Origin: Sphaerisporangium sp039871875
GTDB lineage: Bacteria; Actinomycetota; Actinomycetes; Streptosporangiales; Streptosporangiaceae
Direction: 5' to 3'
Length of the DNA: 64,000 bases
NCBI RefSeq assembly: GCF_039871875.1
Contig: NZ_JBDPMD010000017.1
Location: 1 to 64,000, forward strand
Position 1 is the stretch's first letter, and every line of letters starts with the position of its first letter. The position numbers and the translations under genes are program-made. Shown piece by piece: positions 8,802 through 17,400 of the stretch. Under the pieces are notes generated by a model that was given only the letters and a program-made list of their open reading frames with translations, did no database searches and was not told where the DNA came from.

Positions 8802-9754
8802 CAGACCTCCCGGGGCGCCCACATCGGCAGGGTCAGGTCGTCGTCCATGTCGCGGTACGTCACCTGTACCGGCATTCCGATCGTGACCTGTTCCGGTGGA
8901 CAGTCAATGATATTTCCGACAATTCGCACGCCTTCTGGCAGCGCGACGACCGCGACCACGAAAGGCGCACGCGGACCGGGCACCGGCGGGTTGTGGTGCA
9001 CGACGAAACTGAACACCTCGCCCGCCCCGGCCGCCACGACGTACGTGCGGTTGAGCGAGCGGCAGGAAGGGCAGAACGGGCCGGGCGGGTGCCGCAACTT
9101 GCCGCAGTCGCCGCACTTCTGGATCCTTAGTTCGCCCTCTGTCGCACCTTCCCAGAAGAACGCGGTGTCCCGGTTGACGGCGGGGCGCAGAGGATAAGGG
9201 TCGCGCTTCCCGGGTGCTGGTTTCTCCTCCCACGGGCGGAACTTCAATACCCGGAACATCATCTCGGCGACCGGTTCCTCGCTGACGTACCAGGTGATCA
9301 TCCAGGTGACGAAGTAGCCGGCGCCGAGCGCGGTGGTCTTCGGGCCCGACAGGCCGGTCAGCCGGGTGGACGGCTCCACTCGCTCGCCGAGGCGCAGGTA
9401 GCGGTGGTAGGTCTGCTCGCAGTTCGTGGCGACGACCCCGGTGAAACCTTCGGCGTCCAGCATGTCCAGCACGGGAGTGATCGGTCCCGGGCCCATCTCG
9501 CCCTTGACGCCGGCCATCGTCCACACCTGGATCATCGCGGGGGGCGCCACGATCTCCCCGTGCACCGTGCCGGCGGCCAGATCCGCGTCGGTGTACACCG
9601 GGTTGGCGTCGCCCATCGCGTCCACCCAGTGGCGGATCATCGGCAGGTTCACCGTGTCCACCGCGGCGGCGCCGCGTACCTCCCCCGCGGCGATCTGCCG
9701 TTCGGCCAGTGCCGTCAGCCGTTCGTGGACGTCCGATCCCGCCGTCGTGGTCAC
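8801..9754 (-). CDS. chsH2: MaoC/DUF35 two-domain hydratase-aldolase partner, ChsH2-like
   Basis: A 317-residue fusion. The N-terminal half is a MaoC-type hotdog domain (RHWVDAMGDANPVYTD). The C-terminal half is a DUF35 domain with a CxxC...CxxC zinc ribbon (CGDCGKLRHPPGPFCPSC) and an OB-fold. This architecture is that of ChsH2, which hydrates with ChsH1 and activates Ltp2 through DUF35. Both partner genes follow directly. GTG start at 9754 with a strong GAGGAGGGG Shine-Dalgarno. Confidence 0.87.
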   Translation of the reverse strand: MTTTAGSDVHERLTALAERQIAAGEVRGAAAVDTVNLPMIRHWVDAMGDANPVYTDADLAAGTVHGEIVAPPAMIQVWTMAGVKGEMGPGPITPVLDMLDAEGFTGVVATNCEQTYHRYLRLGERVEPSTRLTGLSGPKTTALGAGYFVTWMITWYVSEEPVAEMMFRVLKFRPWEEKPAPGKRDPYPLRPAVNRDTAFFWEGATEGELRIQKCGDCGKLRHPPGPFCPSCRSLNRTYVVAAGAGEVFSFVVHHNPPVPGPRAPFVVAVVALPEGVRIVGNIIDCPPEQVTIGMPVQVTYRDMDDDLTLPMWAPREV

Positions 9755-9767
9755 CGGGTTCCCCTCC

Positions 9768-10922
9768 TCAGCGTGGCGGCCGGGGCAGTCGCAGGCCCAG
9801 CATCGCGATCAGCTCGCGCTGCACCTCGTTCACTCCCCCGCCGAAGGTCAGCACGATCGCCCCCTTGACCCCGTGGTCCAGGGACTCCATGAACGCGGCG
9901 GTCTCCGGGTCGGCCGGGTCGCCGTACCTGGCCACCGTCTCGCCGACGATCCTGCCGACGTCCTGCATGCGCTCCGAGCCGTAGATCTTGGTGGCGGAGG
10001 CGTCGGGGGCCCCCAGCCAGCCGAGGTCCATGCCGGCCGCGACCTGCCAGTTCAGCAGCTCGTTGGTGCGGAAGTAGGCGTGCACACGACCGAGGGCGCG
10101 GCGTACGGCGGGCTCCTCGATGGCGCCGGTGCGGCGCGCCCACTCGGCGAACCGGTCGCGTACGCGGGCGATGTTGCCGGCGGGGCCGAGGGTGACCCGT
10201 TCGTGGTTGAGCTGGTTGACGATGAGGTCCCAGCCCTTGTTCTCCTCCCCCACCAGCATGTCGACCGGCACCCGCACGTCGCTGTAGTACGTGGAGTTGG
10301 TGTGGTGGCGGCCGTCCATGGTGATGATCGGCGTCCACGAGAAGCCGGGGTCGGCGGTGTCCACGATCAGCATGGAGATGCCGCGGTGCTTCTTGGCGTC
10401 GGGGTCGGTGCGGGCGGCCAGCCAGATGTACTGGGCGTGGTGGGCGCCCGAGGTGAAGATCTTCTGGCCGTTCACGATGTAGTGGTCGCCGTCCCGGACG
10501 GCCGTGGTGCGCAGCGAGGCGAGGTCGGTGCCCGCCCCCGGTTCGCTGTAGCCGATGGCGAAGTGGCACTCGCCGGCGAGGATGCGAGGAAGGAAGTACT
10601 CCTTCTGCTCGGGCGTGCCGTACTGCATGAGCGTGGGGCCGACCGTCTGCAGCGTGATGATCGGGTACGGCACCTCGGCCCGCGCGATCTCGTTGGCGAA
10701 GATCTGCTGTTCCAGGGGGCCGAGGCCGGCGCCGCCGTACTCCTTGGGCCAGCCGAGGCCGAGCTTGCCGTCCCGGCCGAGCTTGCGGCAGTGCTCGATG
10801 TACGCCTCGCCGAACGGGTCGCCGGCCAGCCGTTCCCGGTCGGCCGGGGTGAGGCAGGTGGCGAAGTAGTCGCGCAGCTCGTCGCGGAGCCGCTTCTGGC
10901 CGGGGGTGAGGTCGATCAGCAT
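9768..10922 (-). CDS. chsE2: Acyl-CoA dehydrogenase, ChsE2/FadE29-like
   Basis: A 384-residue acyl-CoA dehydrogenase with the complete family layout. The FAD-binding middle segment (FAIGYSEPGAGTDLASLRT) is clear and the C-terminal four-helix domain ends in TFGGGVNEVQRELIA. In mycobacteria FadE29 forms an alpha2beta2 enzyme with FadE28 that desaturates the three-carbon side chain of the steroid CoA ester. The ATG at 10922 overlaps the preceding stop (ATGCTGA), consistent with a heteromer. Confidence 0.86.
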   Translation of the reverse strand: MLIDLTPGQKRLRDELRDYFATCLTPADRERLAGDPFGEAYIEHCRKLGRDGKLGLGWPKEYGGAGLGPLEQQIFANEIARAEVPYPIITLQTVGPTLMQYGTPEQKEYFLPRILAGECHFAIGYSEPGAGTDLASLRTTAVRDGDHYIVNGQKIFTSGAHHAQYIWLAARTDPDAKKHRGISMLIVDTADPGFSWTPIITMDGRHHTNSTYYSDVRVPVDMLVGEENKGWDLIVNQLNHERVTLGPAGNIARVRDRFAEWARRTGAIEEPAVRRALGRVHAYFRTNELLNWQVAAGMDLGWLGAPDASATKIYGSERMQDVGRIVGETVARYGDPADPETAAFMESLDHGVKGAIVLTFGGGVNEVQRELIAMLGLRLPRPPR

Positions 10923-11977
10923 CGGACCAGCTCTCCGATCGCGTCCAGCCGGGCCTCCACGCCGCCGAGCAGGTGGGCCCGGTGTTTGCCCCAGGCGAAG
11001 TAACGGTGCAAGGGGTAGGTCACGTCCAGGCCGAGGCCGCCGTGCAGGTGCTGGCAGGTGTACAGGGCGAGCAGGCCGGCGTCGGCGACGGTGTGCGCGG
11101 CCACCGACAGGTCGATCTCGGCCTCGGCGTCCATGCCCTGGTCCACGCGCCAGGCGCCGGACCAGACGGCGACGTCCAGGGCCCGCCCGGCGATGTAGAC
11201 GTCCGCGATCTGCACGGTGACGGCCTGGAACTCGGCGAGCACGCGGTCGAACTGCTTGCGGGTCCTGATGTGGCGGGTCGTCAGCTCCAGGGCACCGGCG
11301 AGCACGCCGGAGGCGGTCGCGGTGATCGCGGTCAGGGAGAGCAGGCGCAGCAGGGCGAACGCGGCGCCGTCGTCCGCGCCGACCGGGTCGCCGGGGGTGT
11401 CCTCCAGAATCAGCGCGGCGGCCGGCTCGCCGGTGGCGGCGGGCACCGGGTGGACGGCGGCCTCCCGCGGGCGCACCAGGAACAGGCCCACACCGGCCTC
11501 GGTGCGGGCGGGCACCAGGATCGCGTCGGACTCGGCGGCGAAGCCCACCATGCTCTTGCGGCCGGTCAGCACCCAGCCGTCCCCGTCCTCGCGTGCGACC
11601 GTACGGGGCTCGGCGCCGAGGCTCCGCCCGGGCTCCAGGGGGGCGGCGGTGAGCACGATCTCGCCCTCGGCCAGGCGCGCCAGGGCCCCGCGCTGCGCCG
11701 CCGAGCCGTGCCTGCCGACCACCATGCCCGCCACCAGGGCGTCCTGCAGGGGCACCGGCGCGACGTGCGCCCCGGCCTCGCGCAGGATGACCGCCATCTC
11801 GACCGCCCCGAGGCCGGCGCCGCCGGACTCCTCGGGCAGGCAGGCGCCGACCAGGCCCGCCTTGGCCGTCGCGGCCCACAGCGCGGTGTCGTACGGCTCG
11901 CCCGTCGTCTCGCGGCCGAACAGGCCCGCGGCGAGGCCACGCAGCTCCGCCTGGGTCTCGTCCAGGGTGAAATCCAT
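10916..11977 (-). CDS. chsE1: Acyl-CoA dehydrogenase, ChsE1/FadE28-like partner subunit
   Basis: A 353-residue, shorter and more divergent acyl-CoA dehydrogenase. The N-terminal helical domain and beta-domain are present, and the end (QHLHGGLGLDVTYPLHRYF) is the conserved C-terminal FAD-contact region. Heteromeric steroid acyl-CoA dehydrogenases use such a partner. It is the first gene of the operon, starting at ATG 11977 after a G-rich Shine-Dalgarno. A KstR-like box is centred about 40 bases upstream. Confidence 0.85.
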   Translation of the reverse strand: MDFTLDETQAELRGLAAGLFGRETTGEPYDTALWAATAKAGLVGACLPEESGGAGLGAVEMAVILREAGAHVAPVPLQDALVAGMVVGRHGSAAQRGALARLAEGEIVLTAAPLEPGRSLGAEPRTVAREDGDGWVLTGRKSMVGFAAESDAILVPARTEAGVGLFLVRPREAAVHPVPAATGEPAAALILEDTPGDPVGADDGAAFALLRLLSLTAITATASGVLAGALELTTRHIRTRKQFDRVLAEFQAVTVQIADVYIAGRALDVAVWSGAWRVDQGMDAEAEIDLSVAAHTVADAGLLALYTCQHLHGGLGLDVTYPLHRYFAWGKHRAHLLGGVEARLDAIGELVRC

Positions 11978-12009
11978 CGAGCACCCCCTTGAGCGTGTCA
12001 GCCGCAAAC

Positions 12010-12023
12010 TAGAACACATTCTA
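12010..12023. promoter_or_regulatory. KstR-like box before the side-chain operon
   Basis: TAGAACACATTCTA matches the KstR consensus TnnAACnnGTTnnA (as I recall it from mycobacteria) at seven of eight fixed positions. It lies 33 bases upstream of chsE1 and faces a kstR-like gene, so it is very likely the operator of this operon. Confidence 0.75.
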
Positions 12024-12157
12024 TTCCATGTCCATAGCCAAGCCCTGAAGATCGCCGGGGATACCTGCGCGCAACACAAACGACATGGAAGAATGGCATT
12101 CAATGTTGACCGGTCGGTAACAAGGCTTACCTGCGATTAATCCGGTAACGTGTTCTC

Positions 12158-12820
12158 ATGCGTCCCTCGCATGCCGGCACGGCGACCGCCGCGCCCCCGT
12201 CCCGTCCCGACCCGGCCCCGGCCCATCCGGCCACGCCCGGCCACGTCGCCTCGGGCGTCCGCACGCGCAGCCAGCACCAGCGCCGCAAGCGCATCATCCA
12301 GGCCGCCGCGGCCCTCGCCTCGCGGGGCGGCGTCGAGGCCATGCAGATGCGCACGGTCGCCGAACGCGCCGGGGTGGCGCTCGGCACGCTGTACCGCTAC
12401 TTCCCGTCCAAGATGGACCTCGTCGTCGCGGTGGTCAGCGAGGAGATCGACCTGCTGGAGAACAGCATCGAGCGGCGCCCGCCGCGCGCCGCCACCCCGG
12501 CGGGCCGCGCGGTGGACGTGCTGATGCGGGCCACCCGGGGGCTGATGCGCGAGCCCGAGCTGGCCGACGCGCTGATCCGGTCGCTGATCATGGCCGAGGT
12601 CGAGACGCCGTTCGGCGACCGCATGGCCGGGCTGCTGCTGCGGGTGTCCGGGCTCACCGCGGAGTCCGCCGACGAGGTGCAGTTCACGCTGGCCAGCTCC
12701 GTGGCCGGGGTGTGGGTGCAGGAGCTCCTTGAGATGCTCCGCGGGCGGCGCACGTACGAGCAGATCCAGCAGCGCATCGAGATCGTGGCCGAGCGGCTGC
12801 TCGCCGACTTCGCCTCCTGA
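12158..12820 (+). CDS. kstR: TetR family regulator, KstR-like
   Basis: A 220-residue TetR protein. The DNA-binding domain (about residues 45-90) has MQMRTVAERAGVALGTLYRYFPSK, closely resembling mycobacterial KstR, the repressor of sterol uptake and catabolism that releases DNA on binding a 3-oxo-steroid CoA ester. A Pro/Ala-rich extension of about 40 residues precedes the HTH. It sits between the igr-like operon (divergent) and fadA5 (codirectional). An AACGTGTT core (12147-12154) lies directly in front of its start and may mediate autorepression. No good Shine-Dalgarno is visible, so a short or absent leader is possible. Confidence 0.85.
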   Translation: MRPSHAGTATAAPPSRPDPAPAHPATPGHVASGVRTRSQHQRRKRIIQAAAALASRGGVEAMQMRTVAERAGVALGTLYRYFPSKMDLVVAVVSEEIDLLENSIERRPPRAATPAGRAVDVLMRATRGLMREPELADALIRSLIMAEVETPFGDRMAGLLLRVSGLTAESADEVQFTLASSVAGVWVQELLEMLRGRRTYEQIQQRIEIVAERLLADFAS

Positions 12821-12844
12821 CACGGCAGGGGTTCCCGCCCGAAC

Positions 12845-12858
12845 TGTAACCCGTTACT
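12845..12858. promoter_or_regulatory. KstR-like box before fadA5
   Basis: TGTAACCCGTTACT matches TnnAACnnGTTnnA at seven of eight fixed positions and contains the perfect palindrome GTAACCCGTTAC. It ends 45 bases before the fadA5 start. Confidence 0.6.
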
Positions 12859-12903
12859 GTCTGGGCCAGAACAATGTTCGACTCCGACCGTGGAGGGAGC
12901 CGC

Positions 12904-14061
12904 ATGGGCGCACCGGTGATCGTCGAGGCCGTCCGCACCCCGATCGGCAAGCGGGGCGGCGTGCTGGCCGGGGTCAAGCCCCAGGCGCTGCTCGCCGCGG
13001 CCATGAACGGCGTCGTCACCCGGTCGGGCCTCGACCCGTCCGCCGTCGAGCAGGTCTTCGCCGGCTGCGTCACCCAGGCGGGCGAGCAGGGCGGGCACGT
13101 CGGGCGGCACGCCTGGCTGTACGCGGGGCTGCCCCACCAGGCGGGGGTCACCACGGTGGACGCCCAGTGCGGGTCGTCCCAGCAGGCCGTTCACCTGGTG
13201 GCGGCACTGATCCAGGCCGGGGTCATCGAGGTCGGGGTCGCCTGCGGGGTCGAGGTGATGAGCCGGCAGCCGCTCGGCAGCAACGTGCTGCCCGCGGACC
13301 CGCGGCCCGACGACTGGGCCATCGACCTGCCCGACCAGTTCACCGCCGCCGAGCGCATCGCGCGGCGGCGCGGGCTCACCCGGGAGCGGCTGGACGCCTT
13401 CGGGGCGCGCTCGCAGCGGCTCGCCGCCGAGGCGTGGGCGGACGGGCGGTTCGAGCGCGAGATCATCCCGGTCACCGCGCCCGTGCTCGGGCCGGACGGG
13501 CCGGCCGGGGAGTCGCGTACCGTGCTGCGGGACCAAGGGCTGCGCGAGACGACCGTGGAAGGGCTGGCTCGGCTGAAACCTGTTCTCGGGCCGGAGGGGC
13601 TGCACACGGCGGGCACCTCGTCGCAGATCTCCGACGGCGCCGCGGCCGTGCTGCTGATGAGCGAGGCCGCCGCCGGCCGGCACGGCCTCCGGCCGCGGGC
13701 CCGCATCCTCGGGCAGGCGCTGGTGGGGTCCGAGCCGTACTACCACCTGGACGGGCCGGTGGACGCGACCGCGAAGGTGCTGAACGCGACCGGCATGAAG
13801 ATCAGTGACATCGACCTGTTCGAGGTGAACGAGGCGTTCGCGTCGATCGTGCTGTCGTGGAGCTCGGTGCACGAACCCGACTTCGACCGGGTCAACGTCA
13901 ACGGCGGCGCCATCGCGCTCGGCCACCCGGTCGGGGCCACCGGCGCCCGGCTGGTCACCACGGCCCTGCACGAGCTGGAGAGGTCCGGCTCCGCCACGGC
14001 CCTGGTGACCATGTGCGCCGGCGGCGCGCTCGCCACCGCCACCGTCCTCGAGCGCGCGTGA
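12904..14061 (+). CDS. fadA5: Steroid 3-ketoacyl-CoA thiolase, FadA5-like
   Basis: A 385-residue degradative thiolase. The nucleophilic Cys is in VDAQCGSSQQ (C89), the catalytic His in ALGHPVGATG (H341) and the second Cys in TMCAGGALAT (C371). Long stretches agree with my recollection of mycobacterial FadA5, for example QISDGAAAVL and EPYYHLDGPV, which thiolytically shortens the cholesterol side-chain CoA ester. In M. tuberculosis fadA5 also adjoins the igr operon. The ATG at 12904 has GGAGGGAG just upstream. Confidence 0.9.
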   Translation: MGAPVIVEAVRTPIGKRGGVLAGVKPQALLAAAMNGVVTRSGLDPSAVEQVFAGCVTQAGEQGGHVGRHAWLYAGLPHQAGVTTVDAQCGSSQQAVHLVAALIQAGVIEVGVACGVEVMSRQPLGSNVLPADPRPDDWAIDLPDQFTAAERIARRRGLTRERLDAFGARSQRLAAEAWADGRFEREIIPVTAPVLGPDGPAGESRTVLRDQGLRETTVEGLARLKPVLGPEGLHTAGTSSQISDGAAAVLLMSEAAAGRHGLRPRARILGQALVGSEPYYHLDGPVDATAKVLNATGMKISDIDLFEVNEAFASIVLSWSSVHEPDFDRVNVNGGAIALGHPVGATGARLVTTALHELERSGSATALVTMCAGGALATATVLERA

Positions 14062-15074
14062 AGACCCGCCGCCGCCCGTACAGCGACCAGCGCCCCGCCG
14101 ACCTCGGCGGCGGGGTGTGGAGCGTCCCCGTCCCGATCCCCGGCAACCCGCTCGGGTACACGCTGGTGTACGCCGTCGAGTCGCCGGGCGGCATCGTGCT
14201 GATCGACGCGGGGTGGAACCACGAGGACGCCTGGACGGCCCTGCGCGACGGGTTGTCGGCCGTCGGCGTACGGATGAGCGACCTGCGCGGCGTCGTCGTC
14301 ACCCACTACCACCCCGACCACGCGGGGCTCGCGGGCCGGGTGCGGGAGGAGTGCGGCGGCTGGATCGCCATGCACCAGGCCGACGCCGACCTGATCCGCC
14401 AGTACCGGCGGCTCGCCGGCGACGACGGGCGACATCTGCAGGTCGAGATGATGCGACGGGCGGGCGCCGGGGCGGACGCCGAGGCCATGGTCACCGCCGA
14501 ACGGCCCATCCCGCCCGCCCAGCCCGACGTGGAACTGCACGACGACGACCTCATCGACCTCCCCGGCCGCGCGCTGCGCGCCATCTGGACGCCCGGCCAC
14601 ACCCCCGGCCACCTGTGCCTCCACCTGGAGGACACCGACCGCCTGTTCACCGGCGACCACGTGCTGCCCGGCATCACCCCCCACATCGGCATATATCCGT
14701 ACGACCGCTCCGACACCGACCCTCTCGCCGACTTCCTCGCCTCGCTGGACCGCCTCTCCGCCTTCACCACCACCGAGGCGCTGCCCGCCCACGAGTGGAC
14801 CTTCACCGGCGTCGCGTCCCGCGCCGCCGAGATCCACGCCCACCACGAAGCCAAACTGGACTCCCTGCGGGCCCTCCTCGCCGATCTGGCCCCCGCTCCT
14901 CACAGCATCTGGCAGATCGCCGAGAAGATGACGTGGAACCGCCCGTGGGCCGAGCTGTACCCGATCCAGCGCGGCCTGGCCGCGGGCGAGGCCGCCGCCC
15001 ACCTGCGCACGCTGGAGTGCCGCGGGCACGCCCGGCGCCACCCCGGCGACCCCGTGCGGTTCTCCGCGCCGTGA
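14058..15074 (+). CDS. Metallo-beta-lactamase-fold hydrolase (copy 1)
   Basis: A 338-residue MBL-fold protein. The metal-binding motif HxHxDH is THYHPDHAG at about residues 80-88, with later metal-ligand motifs WTPGHTPGH and FTGDHVLPG. The GTG start overlaps the fadA5 stop (GTGA), so the two are translationally coupled and a role in steroid or acyl-CoA breakdown is plausible, perhaps as a thioesterase or lactonase. A clear paralogue lies at 50050-51132. The substrate is unknown. Confidence 0.85.
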   Translation: MKTRRRPYSDQRPADLGGGVWSVPVPIPGNPLGYTLVYAVESPGGIVLIDAGWNHEDAWTALRDGLSAVGVRMSDLRGVVVTHYHPDHAGLAGRVREECGGWIAMHQADADLIRQYRRLAGDDGRHLQVEMMRRAGAGADAEAMVTAERPIPPAQPDVELHDDDLIDLPGRALRAIWTPGHTPGHLCLHLEDTDRLFTGDHVLPGITPHIGIYPYDRSDTDPLADFLASLDRLSAFTTTEALPAHEWTFTGVASRAAEIHAHHEAKLDSLRALLADLAPAPHSIWQIAEKMTWNRPWAELYPIQRGLAAGEAAAHLRTLECRGHARRHPGDPVRFSAP

Positions 15075-15077
15075 CGG

Positions 15078-16274
15078 TCACCGGCCCGCGTACTCCTTCA
15101 GCACGATGCCGTCCGATTTATGGAACTGCCCGGCCATCAGGCGCCGCATCGGCCCGCGGGTCATCATGCGCATCGACAGGCCGCGCAGCGAGATCATCAA
15201 CTGGGAGCGGGGGGCGAACCCGTTGACACCACCGGGCGGCAGCCGCACGCAGCGGGCGACGTAGTCACGCATCTCGTCCTGGTACCGGGCGAACGCGGCC
15301 TCGTGGTCCTCCGGAGTGGACGCCAGCTCGCCCGCGAGGACGTACGCCCCGACGAGCGACATGCTGGTGCCGAGGCCCGCCAGCGGTGAGCCGCAGTAGC
15401 CGGCGTCGCCCAGCAGCGCGACCCGCCCCCGCCACCAGCGGTCCACGTGCACCTGGCAGATCGCGTCGAAGTAGAAGTCGGGCGCGTCCGGCATCGCTTC
15501 GAGCAGCGCGGGGACCCGCCAGCCCGCGCCGGCCATCTTCTCGGCCAGGACGCGCTGCTGTTCGCGCACGTCGAGCCGGTCGTGGTGCAGCGGCGGGGAG
15601 GTGAAGGCGAGGGACGCCTTCGCCGTGCCGCCCCGCTCGGGCCTTATGCCGGCCACCAGCCCGCCGGGGGCGTTGTACATCAGGAACCAGTTGTCCAGAT
15701 CGCCCGGGTCCGGCACGGTGAAGTACGCCGTGTACGCGCCGAGGTGGCGGACGTAGCGCTCCTCCGGCCCGAAGGCGAGCCCGCGGACCGCGGAGCGCAC
15801 CCCGTCGGCACCCACCACCAGGTCGAACCGGCGCGGCGCGCCGTTCGCGAAGACCACCTCGACGCCGTCGTCCCTCTGGGTGAGGGCCGTGATCCGGTCG
15901 CCGAACACGTACACGGTGTCGTCGCGCGTGGCGTCGTGCAGGATGCGCCCCAGGTCTCCGCGCATGATCTCGATCTCGGCGACGATCCCCTCGCCGCCGA
16001 ACGCGTCCGCGGGCATCGTCGCGGTGCGGCGGCCGTCGCGGTCCACGAAGGCGAAGCCCCGCTCGTCGACCTGGTGCCGCCGCACCTCGGGCATGATCCC
16101 CATCCACTCGGCCACGTCGCGCGCCACCCCGCGAAGGTCGACCGCGTGCCCGCCCGCCCGCACCCCCGGCGCCCGCTCCACGACCGTCACCGCGAACCCG
16201 TACCGCCTCAGCCAGAAGGCCAGCGCCGGCCCGGCTATGCCGGCACCGGAGACGAGCACACTCTTGCTCCTCAC
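15078..16274 (-). CDS. FAD-dependent aromatic-type monooxygenase
   Basis: A 398-residue flavoprotein of the PHBH/TetX-like class. The N-terminal Rossmann motif GAGIAGPALAFWL, the middle DG motif (VVGADGVRSAVR) and the C-terminal GDAGYCGSPLAGLG that binds the FAD ribityl/phosphate are all present. It likely hydroxylates a small aromatic or polyketide, or inactivates a drug. GTG start after GGGGGTG. It is divergent from a GntR-TetR hybrid regulator, with several palindromes between them, suggesting control by that regulator. Confidence 0.88.
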   Translation of the reverse strand: MRSKSVLVSGAGIAGPALAFWLRRYGFAVTVVERAPGVRAGGHAVDLRGVARDVAEWMGIMPEVRRHQVDERGFAFVDRDGRRTATMPADAFGGEGIVAEIEIMRGDLGRILHDATRDDTVYVFGDRITALTQRDDGVEVVFANGAPRRFDLVVGADGVRSAVRGLAFGPEERYVRHLGAYTAYFTVPDPGDLDNWFLMYNAPGGLVAGIRPERGGTAKASLAFTSPPLHHDRLDVREQQRVLAEKMAGAGWRVPALLEAMPDAPDFYFDAICQVHVDRWWRGRVALLGDAGYCGSPLAGLGTSMSLVGAYVLAGELASTPEDHEAAFARYQDEMRDYVARCVRLPPGGVNGFAPRSQLMISLRGLSMRMMTRGPMRRLMAGQFHKSDGIVLKEYAGR

Positions 16275-16310
16275 GAAACACCCCCTAGTTCGCTGTACGC
16301 CGTACGCGTC

Positions 16311-16324
16311 AGCGTGTACACGCT
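16311..16324. promoter_or_regulatory. 14-bp perfect palindrome, TetR-type operator candidate
   Basis: AGCGTGTACACGCT is a perfect palindrome about 43 bases upstream of the monooxygenase start. Its form resembles the operators of TetR repressors that control flavin monooxygenases or efflux genes. Confidence 0.6.
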
Positions 16325-16374
16325 ACATTGCTCCAGGGAAATCCGGCAATATCTAGCGTGAACCACGCTCAGGA

Positions 16375-16428
16375 GTACTAGTACACCAGGCGGCCGACGT
16401 CGGGCGGCGCCCTCTGGTGTACTAGTAC
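16375..16428. promoter_or_regulatory. Paired palindromic operator before GntR-TetR regulator
   Basis: GTACTAGTACACCAG (16375-16389) is repeated in exact inverted orientation at 16414-16428 with a 24-bp spacer. Each 15-bp arm contains the perfect palindrome GTACTAGTAC. The second arm ends only a few bases before the AGGAGG of the regulator, consistent with autorepression by a dimer pair. Confidence 0.65.
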
Positions 16429-16445
16429 GTGACCCAGGAGGCCAC

Positions 16446-17384
16446 ATGACCGACCCCGCTCCGCCCTACCTCCGCATCGCCGACGAGCTCCGCCGCCGCA
16501 TCGCCTCCGGCGAGCTCAGCCCCGGCGACCGGATCCCCTCGGCGCGCCAGATCACCCGGGACTGGGGTGTGGCGATCGCGACCGCCATCAAGGCCCTCGC
16601 CGCCCTGCGCCAGGACGGCCTCACCGCCGTCCACCCCGGGATAGGCACGGTCGTCGCCGGCTCTCCCGCCCGCCGCCCCGCCAAGTCCCCGCAGGCGCGC
16701 GACACCGCCGACCTCACCCGGGACCGTGTCGTGCGGGCCGCCATCGCCATCGCCGACACCGAGGGCATGGCCGAGGTGTCCATGCGGCGCGTCGCCACGG
16801 CCCTGGGTGTCGCCACGATGTCGCTGTACCGGCACGTCCCGAGCAAGGACGACCTCGTCCTGTTCATGATCGACGCCGCGCTCGGCGAGGAGCCGTTCCC
16901 CGCCACCCGCCCGGACGGCTGGCGCGCCCGCCTCGAACTCAGCACCCGCCTGCAGTGGCGCCTCTTCCGCCGCCACCCCTGGCTGGCCCCCGTGATGTCC
17001 CTGACCCGCCCCCAGCCGGCCCCCCACGCCCTCAACCACACCGAATGGGCGCTCACCGCGTTCGACGGGACCGATCTCGCCCCCGAGGAGCGCATGTACG
17101 TCCACATCATGCTGTTCAGCTACGCCCGCGGCCTCGCCACCGCCCTGGAACCGGAGGCGGAGGCGGAACGCGAGACCGGGATGACCAGCGACGAGTGGAT
17201 GGAGTCCCACGAGCGGGAGTTCGCGTCGCTCGGCGGCGCGAACGCCGTGGCGTCCCTTCTCCAGACCGACTTCGATTTCGACCTGGACAAACTCTTCGAG
17301 TTCGGCCTGGCCCGCCTGCTCGACGGCCTGGAGGTCCTGCGCGGCACCCCGCAGGACAAACGTTTCACACCTTCGTCACAGTGA
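16446..17384 (+). CDS. Hybrid GntR-TetR transcriptional regulator
   Basis: A 312-residue protein with two DNA-binding domains. Residues 1-75 form a GntR winged helix (IADELRRRIASGELSPGDRIPS). About residues 92-140 form a TetR helix-turn-helix (MRRVATALGVATMSLYRHVPSKDDL), followed by a TetR C-terminal ligand domain. Such fusions occur in actinomycetes but are not the norm for either family. AGGAGG precedes the ATG. It faces the flavin monooxygenase across 171 bp holding two different palindrome classes, so each domain may have its own site. Confidence 0.88.
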   Translation: MTDPAPPYLRIADELRRRIASGELSPGDRIPSARQITRDWGVAIATAIKALAALRQDGLTAVHPGIGTVVAGSPARRPAKSPQARDTADLTRDRVVRAAIAIADTEGMAEVSMRRVATALGVATMSLYRHVPSKDDLVLFMIDAALGEEPFPATRPDGWRARLELSTRLQWRLFRRHPWLAPVMSLTRPQPAPHALNHTEWALTAFDGTDLAPEERMYVHIMLFSYARGLATALEPEAEAERETGMTSDEWMESHEREFASLGGANAVASLLQTDFDFDLDKLFEFGLARLLDGLEVLRGTPQDKRFTPSSQ

Positions 17385-17400
17385 TCCCCTACACTCCAAG

